Notes: a model not told the origin generated them from the letters alone. A DNA stretch of 64,000 bases from Oscillospiraceae bacterium (GCA_018110825.1 JAGBCL010000095.1:124001-188000); one strand, 5' to 3'; counted from the stretch's first letter, positions 7,406 through 15,686 are shown. Program-made: numbers and translations.

Positions 7406-8542
7406 ATGGCTACTATTACAAAAAGAGGAAACAATTTCCGTATAAAAGTATCATTAGGATATGATATGAATGGAAAGCAGATTATCAAGTCAACCACATA
7501 TACACCGCCCCATGATGCAACACCGAAAAAGGCTGAAAAGCTTGCACAGCAGTACGCTTTTGAGTTTGAACAACACTGCAAAGGTTATGTTCAGCTTAAT
7601 GAGTGTATGCGCTTTTCTGAGCTTGCGGATTGGTACTTTGAAAACTATGCTCCCGTTGAATTGAAAGAAAGCACTGCCTACACTTATAAAGGACAGTATG
7701 ACAAACATATTGCACCTATTCTTGGGAATGTAAAGGTCAAGGATATTACTACACCAAAGCTGACGCAGATCATGCTTTCGTATGACCTCAATCCTGCCAC
7801 AGTTCGCAAGATTTACATCGTTATTCAGAGTATTTTTCATAGAGGTGTTGAACAGGGATTTATCCGTGACACCCCTTGTAAAAATGTAATTCTTCCGAAA
7901 AACCGCAATAAAAAGAAACGTCCTGTGTTAGATGAACAGCAGACAGCGGAGTTTCTCGCTCTGCTTGAAGAAAAGTCTTGGGACGAAGATATAAAGCGTA
8001 TAATCAAGGTTCTTCTCTACACAGGTATGAGATGCGGTGAATGTCTTGCTTTATCGTGGGAGGATATTGATTTTGAGAATATGACCATCTCAATCAATCA
8101 CAATCTTGCAGATGTGGCAGGAAAGCATTATCTTACTACACCAAAAACAGAAAGCAGTATCCGTACTATCGGTATGAGTGACAAGCTTGCAGAAATTCTT
8201 ATGGAACAGAAGCAGTATATTGAAGAACTGTCCGCTGCTCTCGGTGACAGCTTTGCTCACCCTGAAATGGTATTTTCATCAGCTCGTGGAAACTATCGTG
8301 ACAGAAGCGCGCTGAATACTTCTTTCAAAAGATTTCTCAAGGGTACAGGCTTTGAATTTCTCACTCTGCACCAGCTTCGTCATTGCAACGCTACCTTGCT
8401 TCTTAACAGCGGTGTTGATTTAAAGATCGTATCTGAGCATTTGGGGCACTGTGATATAGGTGTAACCGCCAATGTATATGCTGATGTACTCAAAAGTTCC
8501 AAGCTTAAGGTTGCTGAGCTTATTTCACTTAAGCTTTCGTAA
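7406..8542 (+). CDS. Tyrosine recombinase (integrase) of the IME
   Basis: A 378-residue site-specific tyrosine recombinase. The N-terminal portion has the AP2-like arm-binding region and a SAM-like core-binding domain (about 65-165). The catalytic domain shows the first Arg in TGMRCGE near 207, HQLRHCNATLL near 322, HLGHCDIGVT, and the nucleophilic Tyr in ANVYADV near 357. It would catalyse integration and excision at an attB overlapping the 3' end of rpsI, which lies directly downstream in the opposite orientation. AAGGAG precedes the ATG by 10 bases. It is the last gene of the element on this side and is convergent with the ribosomal protein operon. Confidence 0.95.
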   Translation: MATITKRGNNFRIKVSLGYDMNGKQIIKSTTYTPPHDATPKKAEKLAQQYAFEFEQHCKGYVQLNECMRFSELADWYFENYAPVELKESTAYTYKGQYDKHIAPILGNVKVKDITTPKLTQIMLSYDLNPATVRKIYIVIQSIFHRGVEQGFIRDTPCKNVILPKNRNKKKRPVLDEQQTAEFLALLEEKSWDEDIKRIIKVLLYTGMRCGECLALSWEDIDFENMTISINHNLADVAGKHYLTTPKTESSIRTIGMSDKLAEILMEQKQYIEELSAALGDSFAHPEMVFSSARGNYRDRSALNTSFKRFLKGTGFEFLTLHQLRHCNATLLLNSGVDLKIVSEHLGHCDIGVTANVYADVLKSSKLKVAELISLKLS

Positions 8543-8544
8543 AA

Positions 8545-8582
8545 GTAAAAAAATCCGCCCTTTCTGAAAAGAGCGGATTTAA
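8545..8582 (-). terminator. Intrinsic terminator between integrase and rpsI
   Basis: AAATCCGC (8551-8558) pairs with GCGGATTT (8573-8580). On the minus strand the hairpin is followed by a run of seven Ts, so it should end leftward rpsI transcription after element insertion. It may also slow integrase transcripts from the other side. Confidence 0.65.
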
Positions 8583-8594
8583 AAAGTCATTTAA

Positions 8595-8690
8595 TAAAGA
8601 CCAATTAAAGACCAAAAAGGTAATCTGTATGCCCCAAAGCCCGTAAATACGAGGTTTGTAAGGGCTGAAATTATCTCTTTGAGAACTGAG
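8595..8690. other. Element-chromosome junction (att site region) at the 3' end of rpsI
   Basis: The integrase gene ends 128 bases from the rpsI stop codon and nothing else lies between. Two direct repeats TAAAGACCAA (8595-8604 and 8606-8615) have an 11-base period and could be integrase arm sites. The core crossover would lie in or next to the last rpsI codons (about 8671-8690). The 3' end of rpsI is a known target for integrative elements in Firmicutes. The partner att copy is not in the window and should be to the left of position 1. Confidence 0.55.
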
Positions 8691-9072
8691 GAGCGCGACG
8701 AGCAGCCTTGAGACCGTACTTCTTTCTTTCCTTCATTCTTGGGTCACGTGTGAGGAAGCCAGCCTTCTTGAGAACTGGACGAAGCTCAGCGTTAACCTGA
8801 AGAAGAGCTCTGGAAAGACCGTGACGGATTGCACCAGCCTGACCTGTTACGCCGCCGCCTGCAACTGTGCAAACGATGTCGAACTTATCAGCGTTGTCTG
8901 TGAGAACCAGTGGCTGTCTAACGATAAGCTTGAGAGTTTCGAGACCAAAGTAGTCGTTGATATCTCTGCCGTTGATTGTGATGTTACCGCTGCCTGCGTA
9001 AACTCTTACTCTTGCAACGGAGCTTTTTCTTCTACCTGTGCCGTAAAAATATGGCTGTTTAGATTCGTACAT
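8671..9072 (-). CDS. rpsI: 30S ribosomal protein S9
   Basis: A 133-residue S9 protein of the small ribosomal subunit. It starts with the family segment [20 protein letters not shown], contains GRDINDYFG, and ends with the conserved basic tail [13 protein letters not shown], whose terminal Arg reaches the P-site tRNA. The coding end is intact even though the mobile element adjoins it, as expected if integration recreates the 3' end. It lies 13 bases downstream of rplM in the standard rplM-rpsI operon. Confidence 0.98.
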   Translation of the reverse strand: MYESKQPYFYGTGRRKSSVARVRVYAGSGNITINGRDINDYFGLETLKLIVRQPLVLTDNADKFDIVCTVAGGGVTGQAGAIRHGLSRALLQVNAELRPVLKKAGFLTRDPRMKERKKYGLKAARRAPQFSKR

Positions 9073-9085
9073 TTACTCCGCCTCC

Positions 9086-9514
9086 TTATATCTCGTAATT
9101 TTCAGGCTTCTGTGCTGCGTGGTCGTGTGTAGCGCCAGCGTAAGTTCTGAGGCGCTTGAGAGCAGCTCTGCCGAGTGTGTTGTTAGGGAGCATACCATTA
9201 ACAGCAATCATCATTGCTCTTTCTGGTTCATTCTTCATCATATCGCTGTACTTGATCTCCTTAAGACCGCCAATCCAGCCTGTGTGCCACTTGTAGGACT
9301 TCTGCTCAAGCTTCTTACCTGTGAGCCTAGCCTGTGCACAGTTGATGATGATTACGTGGTCGCCGCAGTCAGCGTGTGGTGCGAAAGTTGGCTTGTTCTT
9401 GCCGCGGAGGATGGAAGCAGCTTCTGCTGCAACTCTACCGAGGGACTTGCCGGAAGCATCAAGCACATACCATTTACGGCTGATTTCATTTGCCTTAGGC
9501 ATATAAGTTGACAT
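9086..9514 (-). CDS. rplM: 50S ribosomal protein L13
   Basis: A 142-residue L13, an early-assembling protein of the large subunit. It has the typical start STYMPKANEISRKWYVLDAS and the segments GDHVIIINC and MLPNNTLGR. An in-frame ATG two codons earlier (9518-9520) is only one base from the AGGAG ribosome binding site. The ATG at 9512-9514 has a 7-base spacing and gives the usual N-terminus, so I chose it. The gene is first in the rplM-rpsI operon and is preceded by a structured leader and a consensus promoter. Confidence 0.97.
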   Translation of the reverse strand: MSTYMPKANEISRKWYVLDASGKSLGRVAAEAASILRGKNKPTFAPHADCGDHVIIINCAQARLTGKKLEQKSYKWHTGWIGGLKEIKYSDMMKNEPERAMMIAVNGMLPNNTLGRAALKRLRTYAGATHDHAAQKPENYEI

Positions 9515-9551
9515 AAACATTCTCCTCTTAATAAATTTTTGTCAGATATCA

Positions 9552-9584
9552 GGGGCGTTGTCTGCAACTCATTGACACAGCCCG
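9552..9584 (-). promoter_or_regulatory. Putative L13-type ribosomal protein leader hairpin
   Basis: In the rplM 5' untranslated region, read on the minus strand, GGGCtgTGTC pairs with GACAacGCCC around an 11-base loop. Firmicutes rplM transcripts commonly carry an autoregulatory L13 leader bound by L13. The position and stem shape fit, but I have not matched it to a covariance model. Confidence 0.5.
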
Positions 9585-9602
9585 TCCGACACAACATTGA
9601 CT

Positions 9603-9631
9603 ATTATACACGGCTTTTCAACCAAAGTCAA
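9603..9631 (-). promoter_or_regulatory. Promoter of rplM-rpsI
   Basis: TTGACT, 17 bases, TATAAT on the minus strand, about 90 bases upstream of rplM. It is close to the ideal sigma-A promoter, as expected for a ribosomal protein operon. Confidence 0.85.
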
Positions 9632-9742
9632 TAGGTAAAATGCCGAATTTTTAAAATATATCCCTAAATCTCTTGAAATCTCTCTGTTTTGCTTCAAATC
9701 TCTCGGTTTCTCTTGTTTCATTTCATTTTTGCAAATTTGTGC

Positions 9743-9780
9743 AAAAAGCCGCCTGATGACTTGTTTTCAGGCGGTTTTTG
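9743..9780 (-). terminator. Bidirectional intrinsic terminator after the GNAT gene
   Basis: CCGCCTGA (9749-9756) pairs with TCAGGCGG around an 8-12 base loop, with A-run and T-run on the two sides. It ends leftward transcription of the ppk1-secreted protein-GNAT group before the rplM promoter. Confidence 0.8.
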
Positions 9781-9787
9781 TTGCAAA

Positions 9788-10270
9788 TTAACATATATCA
9801 CATTCCATAAATCCAACTGTAAACGGCAAATGCTCGAATTTCTGCGTGCCTGTGCTGACAAATCCGTTTGTTTCGTACCACTTTTTCAGCATGGTATGTT
9901 CATCAATAATTCCGATATGAAGCTTGTTTCCGCCCTTTTCCGCAACTGCTTCTTTAGCACGGTCAACAAGTTTTCGTCCGATACCGCCGTGACGGTATTC
10001 GGGCAGTACGGCGAGGTTGTGCAGTTCAAACTTTCCGTCAGGATTATGCGAAACGGAAACATAACCGATTATTTTTCCATCGTCCTCCATACCGAACATT
10101 TCAAATCCCCATTCAGCGTATTTACGTAGCTTTTCTATGGGCATAAAGCTTGTATGAGTCGGACAGTTTTCACGAGTAAAACCGAATTTCTCCGCAACCG
10201 TCGCAAAGCTTTTGTGTATGACTTCAAGGCACTCATCAAGCCTTGCTTCGTCAATTCTGATTATATTCAA
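9788..10270 (-). CDS. GNAT-family N-acetyltransferase
   Basis: A 160-residue GNAT protein transferring an acetyl group from acetyl-CoA to an unidentified amine. The core shows beta-strand KIIGYVSVSHN, then HNLAVLPEYRHGGIGRKLVDRA, the acetyl-CoA pyrophosphate-binding loop (R/Q-x-x-G-x-G/A form). KLHIGIIDEH and KKWYETNGFVSTG complete the fold. The first codon is TTG, two bases after the stop of the upstream secreted-protein gene, with no clear ribosome binding site, so it is probably translated by coupling. The substrate is not predictable. Confidence 0.85.
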   Translation of the reverse strand: MNIIRIDEARLDECLEVIHKSFATVAEKFGFTRENCPTHTSFMPIEKLRKYAEWGFEMFGMEDDGKIIGYVSVSHNPDGKFELHNLAVLPEYRHGGIGRKLVDRAKEAVAEKGGNKLHIGIIDEHTMLKKWYETNGFVSTGTQKFEHLPFTVGFMECDIC

Positions 10271-10272
10271 GT

Positions 10273-10974
10273 TTAATACCCCATTTTTTCATCAGCGTAT
10301 TCTTTCAGATTGTCAATCTCGGAAAAGCAATTGTAAAACTGCTGAAATCTTTGACATTCCTCATATTCGTTGCTGAAAAGAATATCATCACCGCCAAAAT
10401 CAATGTTTTTACCATTAGCTGTGTAATCGATTGAACCAAGATAATAAGCACCCACCTCATCATCAGGGTCATAGGAATAATAAACACTACAGTCTTCAAA
10501 ACAATACATTTCAAGCATACTGTAAATAATCTGATATTCTCTTTCGGAAAGCTTTCGTGAAAATCTGCGGTTTTCGCATTTCAGATATAGTCTTCCGTTT
10601 TCTATGCTGTAATTGTAGCGTACTTCTTCGTCACCCAAATAAATTTCCTGAAATTCAAACTCGAAATCTTCGGGTGCAAGTGCAGCTTTGGCAAGTCTTC
10701 CTGTCCATTTTCCATCCTCGTCAAAAAAGTAATATCCCGAACCCATTTTGGTTTTGCCTGTTGCAGCTGTGCCGTCATCATAGTCAAAGCAGTACCACTC
10801 GCCGTCAATGCGCCGCCAACCGTGCGCAGACTGTGAATTTTCGTAGTAATATTTTCCACCGCTGTTTTCGTACCAGCCGTTTTCGGGAACAGTGTTTTCT
10901 TCCGCAAACACCGTACCGCAGAGTGAAATTGCAATTGCCAAAGCAGAAATTAAAGAGATAAATGTCTTTTTCAT
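10273..10974 (-). CDS. Secreted protein with cell-wall-binding (YG-type) repeats
   Basis: A 233-residue exported protein. Residues 1-24 form a signal peptide (MKKTFISLISALAIAISLC, cleavage after VFA). Residues about 32-90 contain two or three aromatic-Gly repeats (GWYENSGGKYYYE, GWRRIDGEWYCFD, GSGYYFFDEDGKW) like the choline/glucan-binding repeats that attach proteins to the cell surface. The acidic Tyr-rich remainder has no family I recognise. It lies 22 bases after ppk1 and just ahead of the GNAT gene, so all three may be co-transcribed, but no functional link is obvious. Confidence 0.78.
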   Translation of the reverse strand: MKKTFISLISALAIAISLCGTVFAEENTVPENGWYENSGGKYYYENSQSAHGWRRIDGEWYCFDYDDGTAATGKTKMGSGYYFFDEDGKWTGRLAKAALAPEDFEFEFQEIYLGDEEVRYNYSIENGRLYLKCENRRFSRKLSEREYQIIYSMLEMYCFEDCSVYYSYDPDDEVGAYYLGSIDYTANGKNIDFGGDDILFSNEYEECQRFQQFYNCFSEIDNLKEYADEKMGY

Positions 10975-10996
10975 AAGCTTTTCCTTTCTTGTGTCG

Positions 10997-13096
10997 TTAC
11001 TTCTTCTTTCTTCTCACAGGCTTAACCTTATGCGTAGCCCTGACAGGTGCTTTCGCCGCATTTGCGTAGGCTTCCTTGATGAATGTAGCCTGAGAGTCAA
11101 CAGCTGTACCCTCGGTTTCAACGTGCATATATGTGCTGTCGGAAAGCATGCGTCTTGCCTTGACATTGTCGCTGGTGAGCACGCTGAAAATGTGCATGAT
11201 ACGTGCCTGGACGTGGCTGTCGAGAATTGGTGCGGCAACCTCGACACGGCGGATTGTGTTTCGTGTCATGAAGTCGGCGGAGCTGATATAGATTTTACGG
11301 CGCTCGTTCGTGCCGAAAATATAGATGCGGCTGTGTTCAAGGTAACGACCCACAATGCTTGTGATTTCGATGTTTTCGGTGTACCCCTCAACACCTGCCA
11401 CAAGACAGCATATGCCACGGATAACCATTCGGATTTTTACACCCGCCTGTGAAGCTTCAACAAGCTTGTCAATAATCTTCTTGTCTGTGAGGGAGTTCAG
11501 CTTCAGACCGATGAACGCTTCTTCGCCACGCTTTGCGGCTTCGATTTCGGTGTTTATCATTTCGATAACACGGTTCTGTAAGCAGAGCGGTGCAACGAGA
11601 AGCTTGTCGGTGTGCTCAACAAGGGTGTTGGTGGAAAGTGCGTTGAATACCATAAGCGCCTCAGCGCCGATTTCCTGATTTGCAGTAAGCAGGCTCAGGT
11701 CGGTGTAGAGGGCAGAAGTCTTTTCGTTGTAGTTGCCCGTACCGATTTGTGTGATGTACTGGATTTTTCCTGCACTGTTCTTGCGTGTGATAAGCAATAG
11801 CTTGGAGTGCACCTTCAGGCTTTCGGGGCCGTAGATAACGTTACAGCCTGCGTATTCCAGACGCTGTGACCAGCCGATGTTGTTTTCCTCGTCAAAGCGT
11901 GCGCGGAGCTCAACAAGAACGAGGACTTCCTTGCCGTTTTCAGCGGCGGCGATAAGTGCATCAATAACCTTTGAGTTGGACGCAACACGGTACAGTGTAA
12001 TCTTGATTGAAACAACATTCGGGTCAACTGCCGCTTCCATAAGCATACGCAGGAACGGCTTGATTGACTCAAACGGGTAGGACAGGAGAATGTCACGCTT
12101 CTGAACCTGTGGGAGCATAGGTGCGTTGTGGACGATTTCGCAGGAATTCTGTGGGTCAGCCCTGCCGAAGAAAAGCAGAGGGAGATTGTCCTCAAGACGA
12201 CCTCTCAGCGTGTACACGAAGGAAAGGTCGAGAGGTGTTTTCAGACGGAAAATCTGGTTGTGCTTCAGCTCCAGCTTTTCGCAGAGGTACGCAACGGCTG
12301 TCTGTCCCAGCTTGCGTGATAATTCCATACGTACAGGGGACAGCTTCTTTCTCTTTTTCAGCAGGTCGCTCATTACGTCACGCAGGTCAACGTCGTGGTC
12401 GTAAAGTGCTTCCTCCATATTGATGTCAGCGTTTCTGGTGATACGCATGAGGGACTTGTCGAGCACCTTATAGTTCTCGAAAATCAGGGGCATATAGTGG
12501 AGAATAAGCTCTTCGACAAGCATAAAGCGGTGCTTCGTACCTGGCAGGAAGATTATACGTGAGAAAGTTCCGCTTGCGGGAACAAGTCCGATTGTTACGG
12601 AGTTCTTTGCTTCAAGCTGTGCAACGGCATAGATTTCTTTGTTTTTCAGGAACGGGAAAGGATGACGCTTGTCGATAACCTGAGGGGAAATCAGGGGGAG
12701 GATTTCGGTGGTGAAATACAGCTTTAAGTAGTTTTCCTCCGACTTGGAAAGCATCTTGAAATTCACCTGTTCAACACCGTACTTTTCAAGCTCGGACATT
12801 ATTCCGTTGTAGGCGCTGTCACGGACAGGGTTAAGCTCTGCGACACGCTTGAAAATCGCTTCAAGCTGTTCTGCGCAGGTCATATCGGTCTTGTTTTCGC
12901 GCACGTCAGCGTCAACGAGAGTCTGGTCGTAGAGGGAGCCTACACGCACCATAAAGAACTCGTCGAGGTTGGACTGGAAAATTGCCGTGAACATCAGTCT
13001 TTCGCAGAGGGGGACGCTCTTGTCCTGTGCTTCTTCCAGGACACGCTCGTTGAATTTCAGCCAGCTCAGCTCACGGTTGTCATAATATTGTTTCAT
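10997..13096 (-). CDS. ppk1: Polyphosphate kinase 1
   Basis: A 699-residue PPK1 that reversibly makes inorganic polyphosphate from ATP. Domains appear in the standard order. The N-terminal domain has YYDNRELSWLKFNERVLEEA and FFMVRVGSL. A head domain follows, then two phospholipase-D-like domains. The autophosphorylated His is in LKVHSKLLLI and the second conserved His is in LEHSRIYIFG. SIKITLYRVASNS and ADFMTRN are further family signatures. The C-terminus has a basic tail ending VRRKKK. GGAGG lies 6 bases before the ATG, and a strong promoter precedes the gene. The secreted repeat protein and GNAT follow on the same strand. Confidence 0.97.
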   Translation of the reverse strand: MKQYYDNRELSWLKFNERVLEEAQDKSVPLCERLMFTAIFQSNLDEFFMVRVGSLYDQTLVDADVRENKTDMTCAEQLEAIFKRVAELNPVRDSAYNGIMSELEKYGVEQVNFKMLSKSEENYLKLYFTTEILPLISPQVIDKRHPFPFLKNKEIYAVAQLEAKNSVTIGLVPASGTFSRIIFLPGTKHRFMLVEELILHYMPLIFENYKVLDKSLMRITRNADINMEEALYDHDVDLRDVMSDLLKKRKKLSPVRMELSRKLGQTAVAYLCEKLELKHNQIFRLKTPLDLSFVYTLRGRLEDNLPLLFFGRADPQNSCEIVHNAPMLPQVQKRDILLSYPFESIKPFLRMLMEAAVDPNVVSIKITLYRVASNSKVIDALIAAAENGKEVLVLVELRARFDEENNIGWSQRLEYAGCNVIYGPESLKVHSKLLLITRKNSAGKIQYITQIGTGNYNEKTSALYTDLSLLTANQEIGAEALMVFNALSTNTLVEHTDKLLVAPLCLQNRVIEMINTEIEAAKRGEEAFIGLKLNSLTDKKIIDKLVEASQAGVKIRMVIRGICCLVAGVEGYTENIEITSIVGRYLEHSRIYIFGTNERRKIYISSADFMTRNTIRRVEVAAPILDSHVQARIMHIFSVLTSDNVKARRMLSDSTYMHVETEGTAVDSQATFIKEAYANAAKAPVRATHKVKPVRRKKK

Positions 13097-13135
13097 AGGA
13101 AAACCTCCTAATTTGATTATAGTATACTATATTTA

Positions 13136-13164
13136 ATTATAGTTCTGTATAGATGAAAAGTCAA
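13136..13164 (-). promoter_or_regulatory. Promoter of ppk1
   Basis: On the minus strand TTGACT and TATAAT are separated by 17 bases, about 40 bases upstream of the ppk1 start. It is divergent from the fuc promoter roughly 110 bases away. Confidence 0.75.
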
Positions 13165-13209
13165 GGCAGGCAATATATTGAACTGTTCTTTTGTGCAAGC
13201 TGTACAAAA

Positions 13210-13277
13210 AGTGCGGTATTTATTTTTTAGTGCGGTGCGGCAAAAATATAGACTTTTTTGGAAAAGTGTTGTATAAT
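13210..13277 (+). promoter_or_regulatory. Promoter and possible operator of the fuc cluster
   Basis: TAGACT (13249-13254) and TATAAT (13272-13277) have a 17-base spacer, about 64 bases ahead of fucA. Upstream, AGTGCGGT is repeated at 13210 and 13229 (19 bases apart, about two helical turns), with a third partial GTGCGG directly after. This would suit an activator or repressor site. No regulator gene lies nearby. Confidence 0.6.
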
Positions 13278-13340
13278 ATATACATAAATGTGTTTGTGAA
13301 AACAATTACACATAGTAAAAAACACAAAGGACTGATACCA

Positions 13341-14030
13341 ATGAACGAACAACAGATAAAGGAGCAGATGTGCGACATCTGCCATAAAATGTGGCAGCTT
13401 GGCTGGGTTGCTGCGAATGACGGAAATCTCTCCGTCAAGCTGGATGATGATACCTTCCTTGCCACTCCGACGGGCATAAGCAAGTGCTTCATCACTCCCG
13501 ACAAAATCGTGAAAATCAACGCAAAGGGTGAGGTGCTTGAAGCGCTGGAGGGCTACAGACCTTCCTCCGAAATCAAGATGCACCTGCGCTGCTACGAGGT
13601 GAGAGATGATGTTGGCTCGGTGCTTCACGCTCATCCTCCTACGGCTACGGGTTATGCTGTTGCAAACAAGGCACTTGACGGCTACACAATGATTGAATCG
13701 GTCATCGCAATCGGCTCAATTCCCGTTACACCTTACGGCACACCGTCTACATATGAAGTGCCTGAGGCGATTACACCGTACCTTGAGGAACACGACGTAA
13801 TGCTGCTGCAAAATCACGGTGCACTTTCCGTTGGTGCAGACCTGATTACGGCTTACTACCGAATGGAAACTCTCGAGCTTTTCGCAAAAATTTCCCTTAC
13901 GGCACACCTTCTCGGCGGTGAGAGGGAAATCTCCCGTGAGAACATCGACAGACTTTGCAGTATGCGTGCACAGTACGGTGTTACAGGTAAGCACCCCGGA
14001 TACAAGAAGTATCCTTACGGGGATAAGTAA
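13341..14030 (+). CDS. fucA: L-fuculose-1-phosphate aldolase
   Basis: A 229-residue class II zinc aldolase that splits L-fuculose-1-phosphate into dihydroxyacetone phosphate and L-lactaldehyde. Zinc ligands and catalytic acid are visible: Glu77 (SSEIKMH), His96 and His98 (HAHPPTATGYAV) and His159 (LQNHGAL). The ATG at 13341 follows AAAGGA and gives the usual N-terminus. An in-frame extension back to 13191 has no ribosome binding site and overlaps the promoter. It is first in the fuc cluster, with fucO next after the four-helix-bundle insert. It could act on related phosphates such as rhamnulose-1-phosphate, but the neighbouring fucI and fucU favour fucose. Confidence 0.93.
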   Translation: MNEQQIKEQMCDICHKMWQLGWVAANDGNLSVKLDDDTFLATPTGISKCFITPDKIVKINAKGEVLEALEGYRPSSEIKMHLRCYEVRDDVGSVLHAHPPTATGYAVANKALDGYTMIESVIAIGSIPVTPYGTPSTYEVPEAITPYLEEHDVMLLQNHGALSVGADLITAYYRMETLELFAKISLTAHLLGGEREISRENIDRLCSMRAQYGVTGKHPGYKKYPYGDK

Positions 14031-14470
14031 AGAAATTAGGAATTAGGAAAGTGAAATGAGGAATTATGTCGGATAAAAACAACATTGTTAAAGTTAAAAG
14101 CAAGCGTTTTGCCGTTAGGGTTATAAATATGTACAAGTATTTATGCGGTGAAAAACGTGAGTTTGTAATTTCAAAACAGGTGTTGAGAAGCGGCACGAGT
14201 ATAGGTGCAAATATTGCTGAATCGGAGTGTGCATACAGTAAAAGTGATTTTGTGTATAAGTTATATACGGCTTTGAAGGAATGCAATGAAACAAAGTACT
14301 GGCTTGAATTATTGTATGAAACTGATTATATCGGTGAGGAGATGTTCAACAGTATGTATTCAGACTGTGAGGAAATAAGAAGAATTTTATCCGCTTCTAC
14401 CAAAACGGTTAAAGATTCGGCAGAAAAATAATTTCACTTTCCACTTTCCAAATTCCACATTATAAATTAG
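14031..14470 (+). mobile_element. Hairpin-armed element carrying a four-helix-bundle ORF (long copy A)
   Basis: The left arm (14031-14065, core GGAATTAGGAAAGTGAAAT) and right arm (14429-14470, TAATTTCACTTTCCACTTTC and onward) are imperfect inverted repeats. They enclose a single 366-base ORF. Short copies with the same arms but no ORF occur at 15696, 17690, 18101 and 20163. The element sits between fucA and fucO without disturbing either. It has no transposase. How the family moves is unknown. The palindromic arms recall the 23S rRNA intervening sequences that encode proteins of the same four-helix-bundle family. Confidence 0.7.
14066..14431 (+). CDS. Four-helix-bundle protein (S23/IVP family)
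   Basis: A 121-residue protein of the four-helix-bundle family found in 23S rRNA intervening sequences and related to the Avd accessory protein of diversity-generating retroelements. Signature segments are KRFAVRVINMYKYL, SKQVLRSGTSIGANIAESE and KLYTALKECNETKYWLELL. The biochemical role is unknown; family members form pentameric basic barrels thought to bind nucleic acid. The GAGGAATT ribosome binding site abutting the ATG and the TAA stop both belong to the repeat arms of the surrounding element, so ORF and arms form one unit. There is no reverse transcriptase in the window. Confidence 0.88.
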   Translation: MSDKNNIVKVKSKRFAVRVINMYKYLCGEKREFVISKQVLRSGTSIGANIAESECAYSKSDFVYKLYTALKECNETKYWLELLYETDYIGEEMFNSMYSDCEEIRRILSASTKTVKDSAEK

Positions 14471-14489
14471 ATGAAAGGAACTGAAAACT

Positions 14490-15635
14490 ATGAACAGATT
14501 TATTCTCAACGAAACTTCCTACCACGGCGCAGGCGCTATCAACGCAATTGCTGACGAAGCAAAGGGCAGAGGCTTCAAGAAGGCTCTCGTTTGCTCCGAC
14601 CCTGACCTTATCAAGTTCGGTCTTACAAAGAAGGTTACTGACATTCTTGATAACGCAGGTCTTGCTTATGAGATTTTCTCCGACATCAAGCCTAACCCGA
14701 CAATCGAAAACGTACAGGCTGGTGTTGACGCTATCAAGGCTGCAGGTGCTGACTACATCATTGCAATCGGCGGCGGTTCTTCCATGGACACAGCAAAGGC
14801 TATCGGCATCATCATCACAAACCCTGAATTTGCTGATGTAAGAAGCCTCGAAGGTGTTGCTGATACAAAGAACAAGTGCGTGCCTATTTTTGCTGTTCCT
14901 ACAACAGCCGGTACAGCTGCTGAAGTTACAATCAACTACGTTATCACAGACGTTGAAAAGAACAGAAAGATGGTATGCGTTGACCCGCACGATATCCCTG
15001 TAGTTGCTTTCGTTGACCCTGATATGACTGAAACAATGCCTAAGGGACTCACAGCTGCAACAGGTATGGACGCTCTTACACATGCTATCGAAGGCTACAT
15101 CACAAAGGGCGCTTGGGAGCTTTCCGATATGTTCCACCTGAAGGCTATCGAAATCATCGCAAGAAGCCTCCGCGGTGCAGTTGAAAACACTAAGGAAGGT
15201 AGAGCAGATATGGCTCTCGGTCAGTACGTTGCAGGTATGGGCTTCTCCAACGTTGGTCTTGGTATCGTTCACTCAATGGCTCACCCACTTGGTGCACTTT
15301 ACGACACACCACACGGTGTTGCAAACGCAATCATTCTCCCTACAGTTATGGAATACAACGCTGAAGCAACAGGCGAGAAGTACCGTGAAATTGCTCGTGC
15401 AATGGGCGTTAAGGGCGTTGACGATATGACACAGGAAGAATACAGAAAGGCTGCAATCGACGCTGTTAAGCAGCTTTCCATTGATGTTGGCATTCCTGCT
15501 GACCTTAAGGAAATCGTCAAGGCTGAGGATATTCCTTTCCTTGCACAGTCTGCTTACGACGACGCTTGCCGTCCAGGCAACCCAAAGGATACTTCCGTTG
15601 AAGATATCACAGCACTTTACAACTCTCTTATCTAA
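14490..15635 (+). CDS. fucO: Lactaldehyde reductase (iron-dependent alcohol dehydrogenase)
   Basis: A 381-residue group III iron-containing alcohol dehydrogenase. In fucose fermentation it reduces L-lactaldehyde to 1,2-propanediol and regenerates NAD. The nucleotide-binding motif is IAIGGGSSMDTAKAIG near residue 95. Iron ligands lie in HAIEGYITKGAW and in the C-terminal HSMAHPLGALYDTPHG. The start has AAAGGA 9 bases upstream. Its position after the aldolase that makes lactaldehyde supports this function over a general ethanol or butanol dehydrogenase. Confidence 0.92.
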   Translation: MNRFILNETSYHGAGAINAIADEAKGRGFKKALVCSDPDLIKFGLTKKVTDILDNAGLAYEIFSDIKPNPTIENVQAGVDAIKAAGADYIIAIGGGSSMDTAKAIGIIITNPEFADVRSLEGVADTKNKCVPIFAVPTTAGTAAEVTINYVITDVEKNRKMVCVDPHDIPVVAFVDPDMTETMPKGLTAATGMDALTHAIEGYITKGAWELSDMFHLKAIEIIARSLRGAVENTKEGRADMALGQYVAGMGFSNVGLGIVHSMAHPLGALYDTPHGVANAIILPTVMEYNAEATGEKYREIARAMGVKGVDDMTQEEYRKAAIDAVKQLSIDVGIPADLKEIVKAEDIPFLAQSAYDDACRPGNPKDTSVEDITALYNSLI

Positions 15636-15650
15636 GAGTTAGGCGTTTTG

Positions 15651-15686
15651 AGAGTGGAGTGAGGAGTTTTCTTTTCACTCCACTCT
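15651..15686. repeat. Diverged relative of the hairpin repeat (copy B0)
   Basis: AGAGTGGAGTG (15651-15661) and CACTCCACTCT (15676-15686) form a perfect 11-bp stem just after fucO. The sequence is like the repeat family with A changed to G on one arm and the matching T to C change on the other. This suggests that the stem itself is maintained. No T-run follows, so it is not a clear terminator. Confidence 0.55.

Noticed and set aside
13191..13340. N-terminal extension of fucA
   Set aside because: It crosses the promoter region and has no ribosome binding site. The family start is at 13341.
14031..14470. Diversity-generating retroelement, suggested by the Avd-like four-helix-bundle protein
   Set aside because: There is no reverse transcriptase, template repeat or variable repeat in the window.
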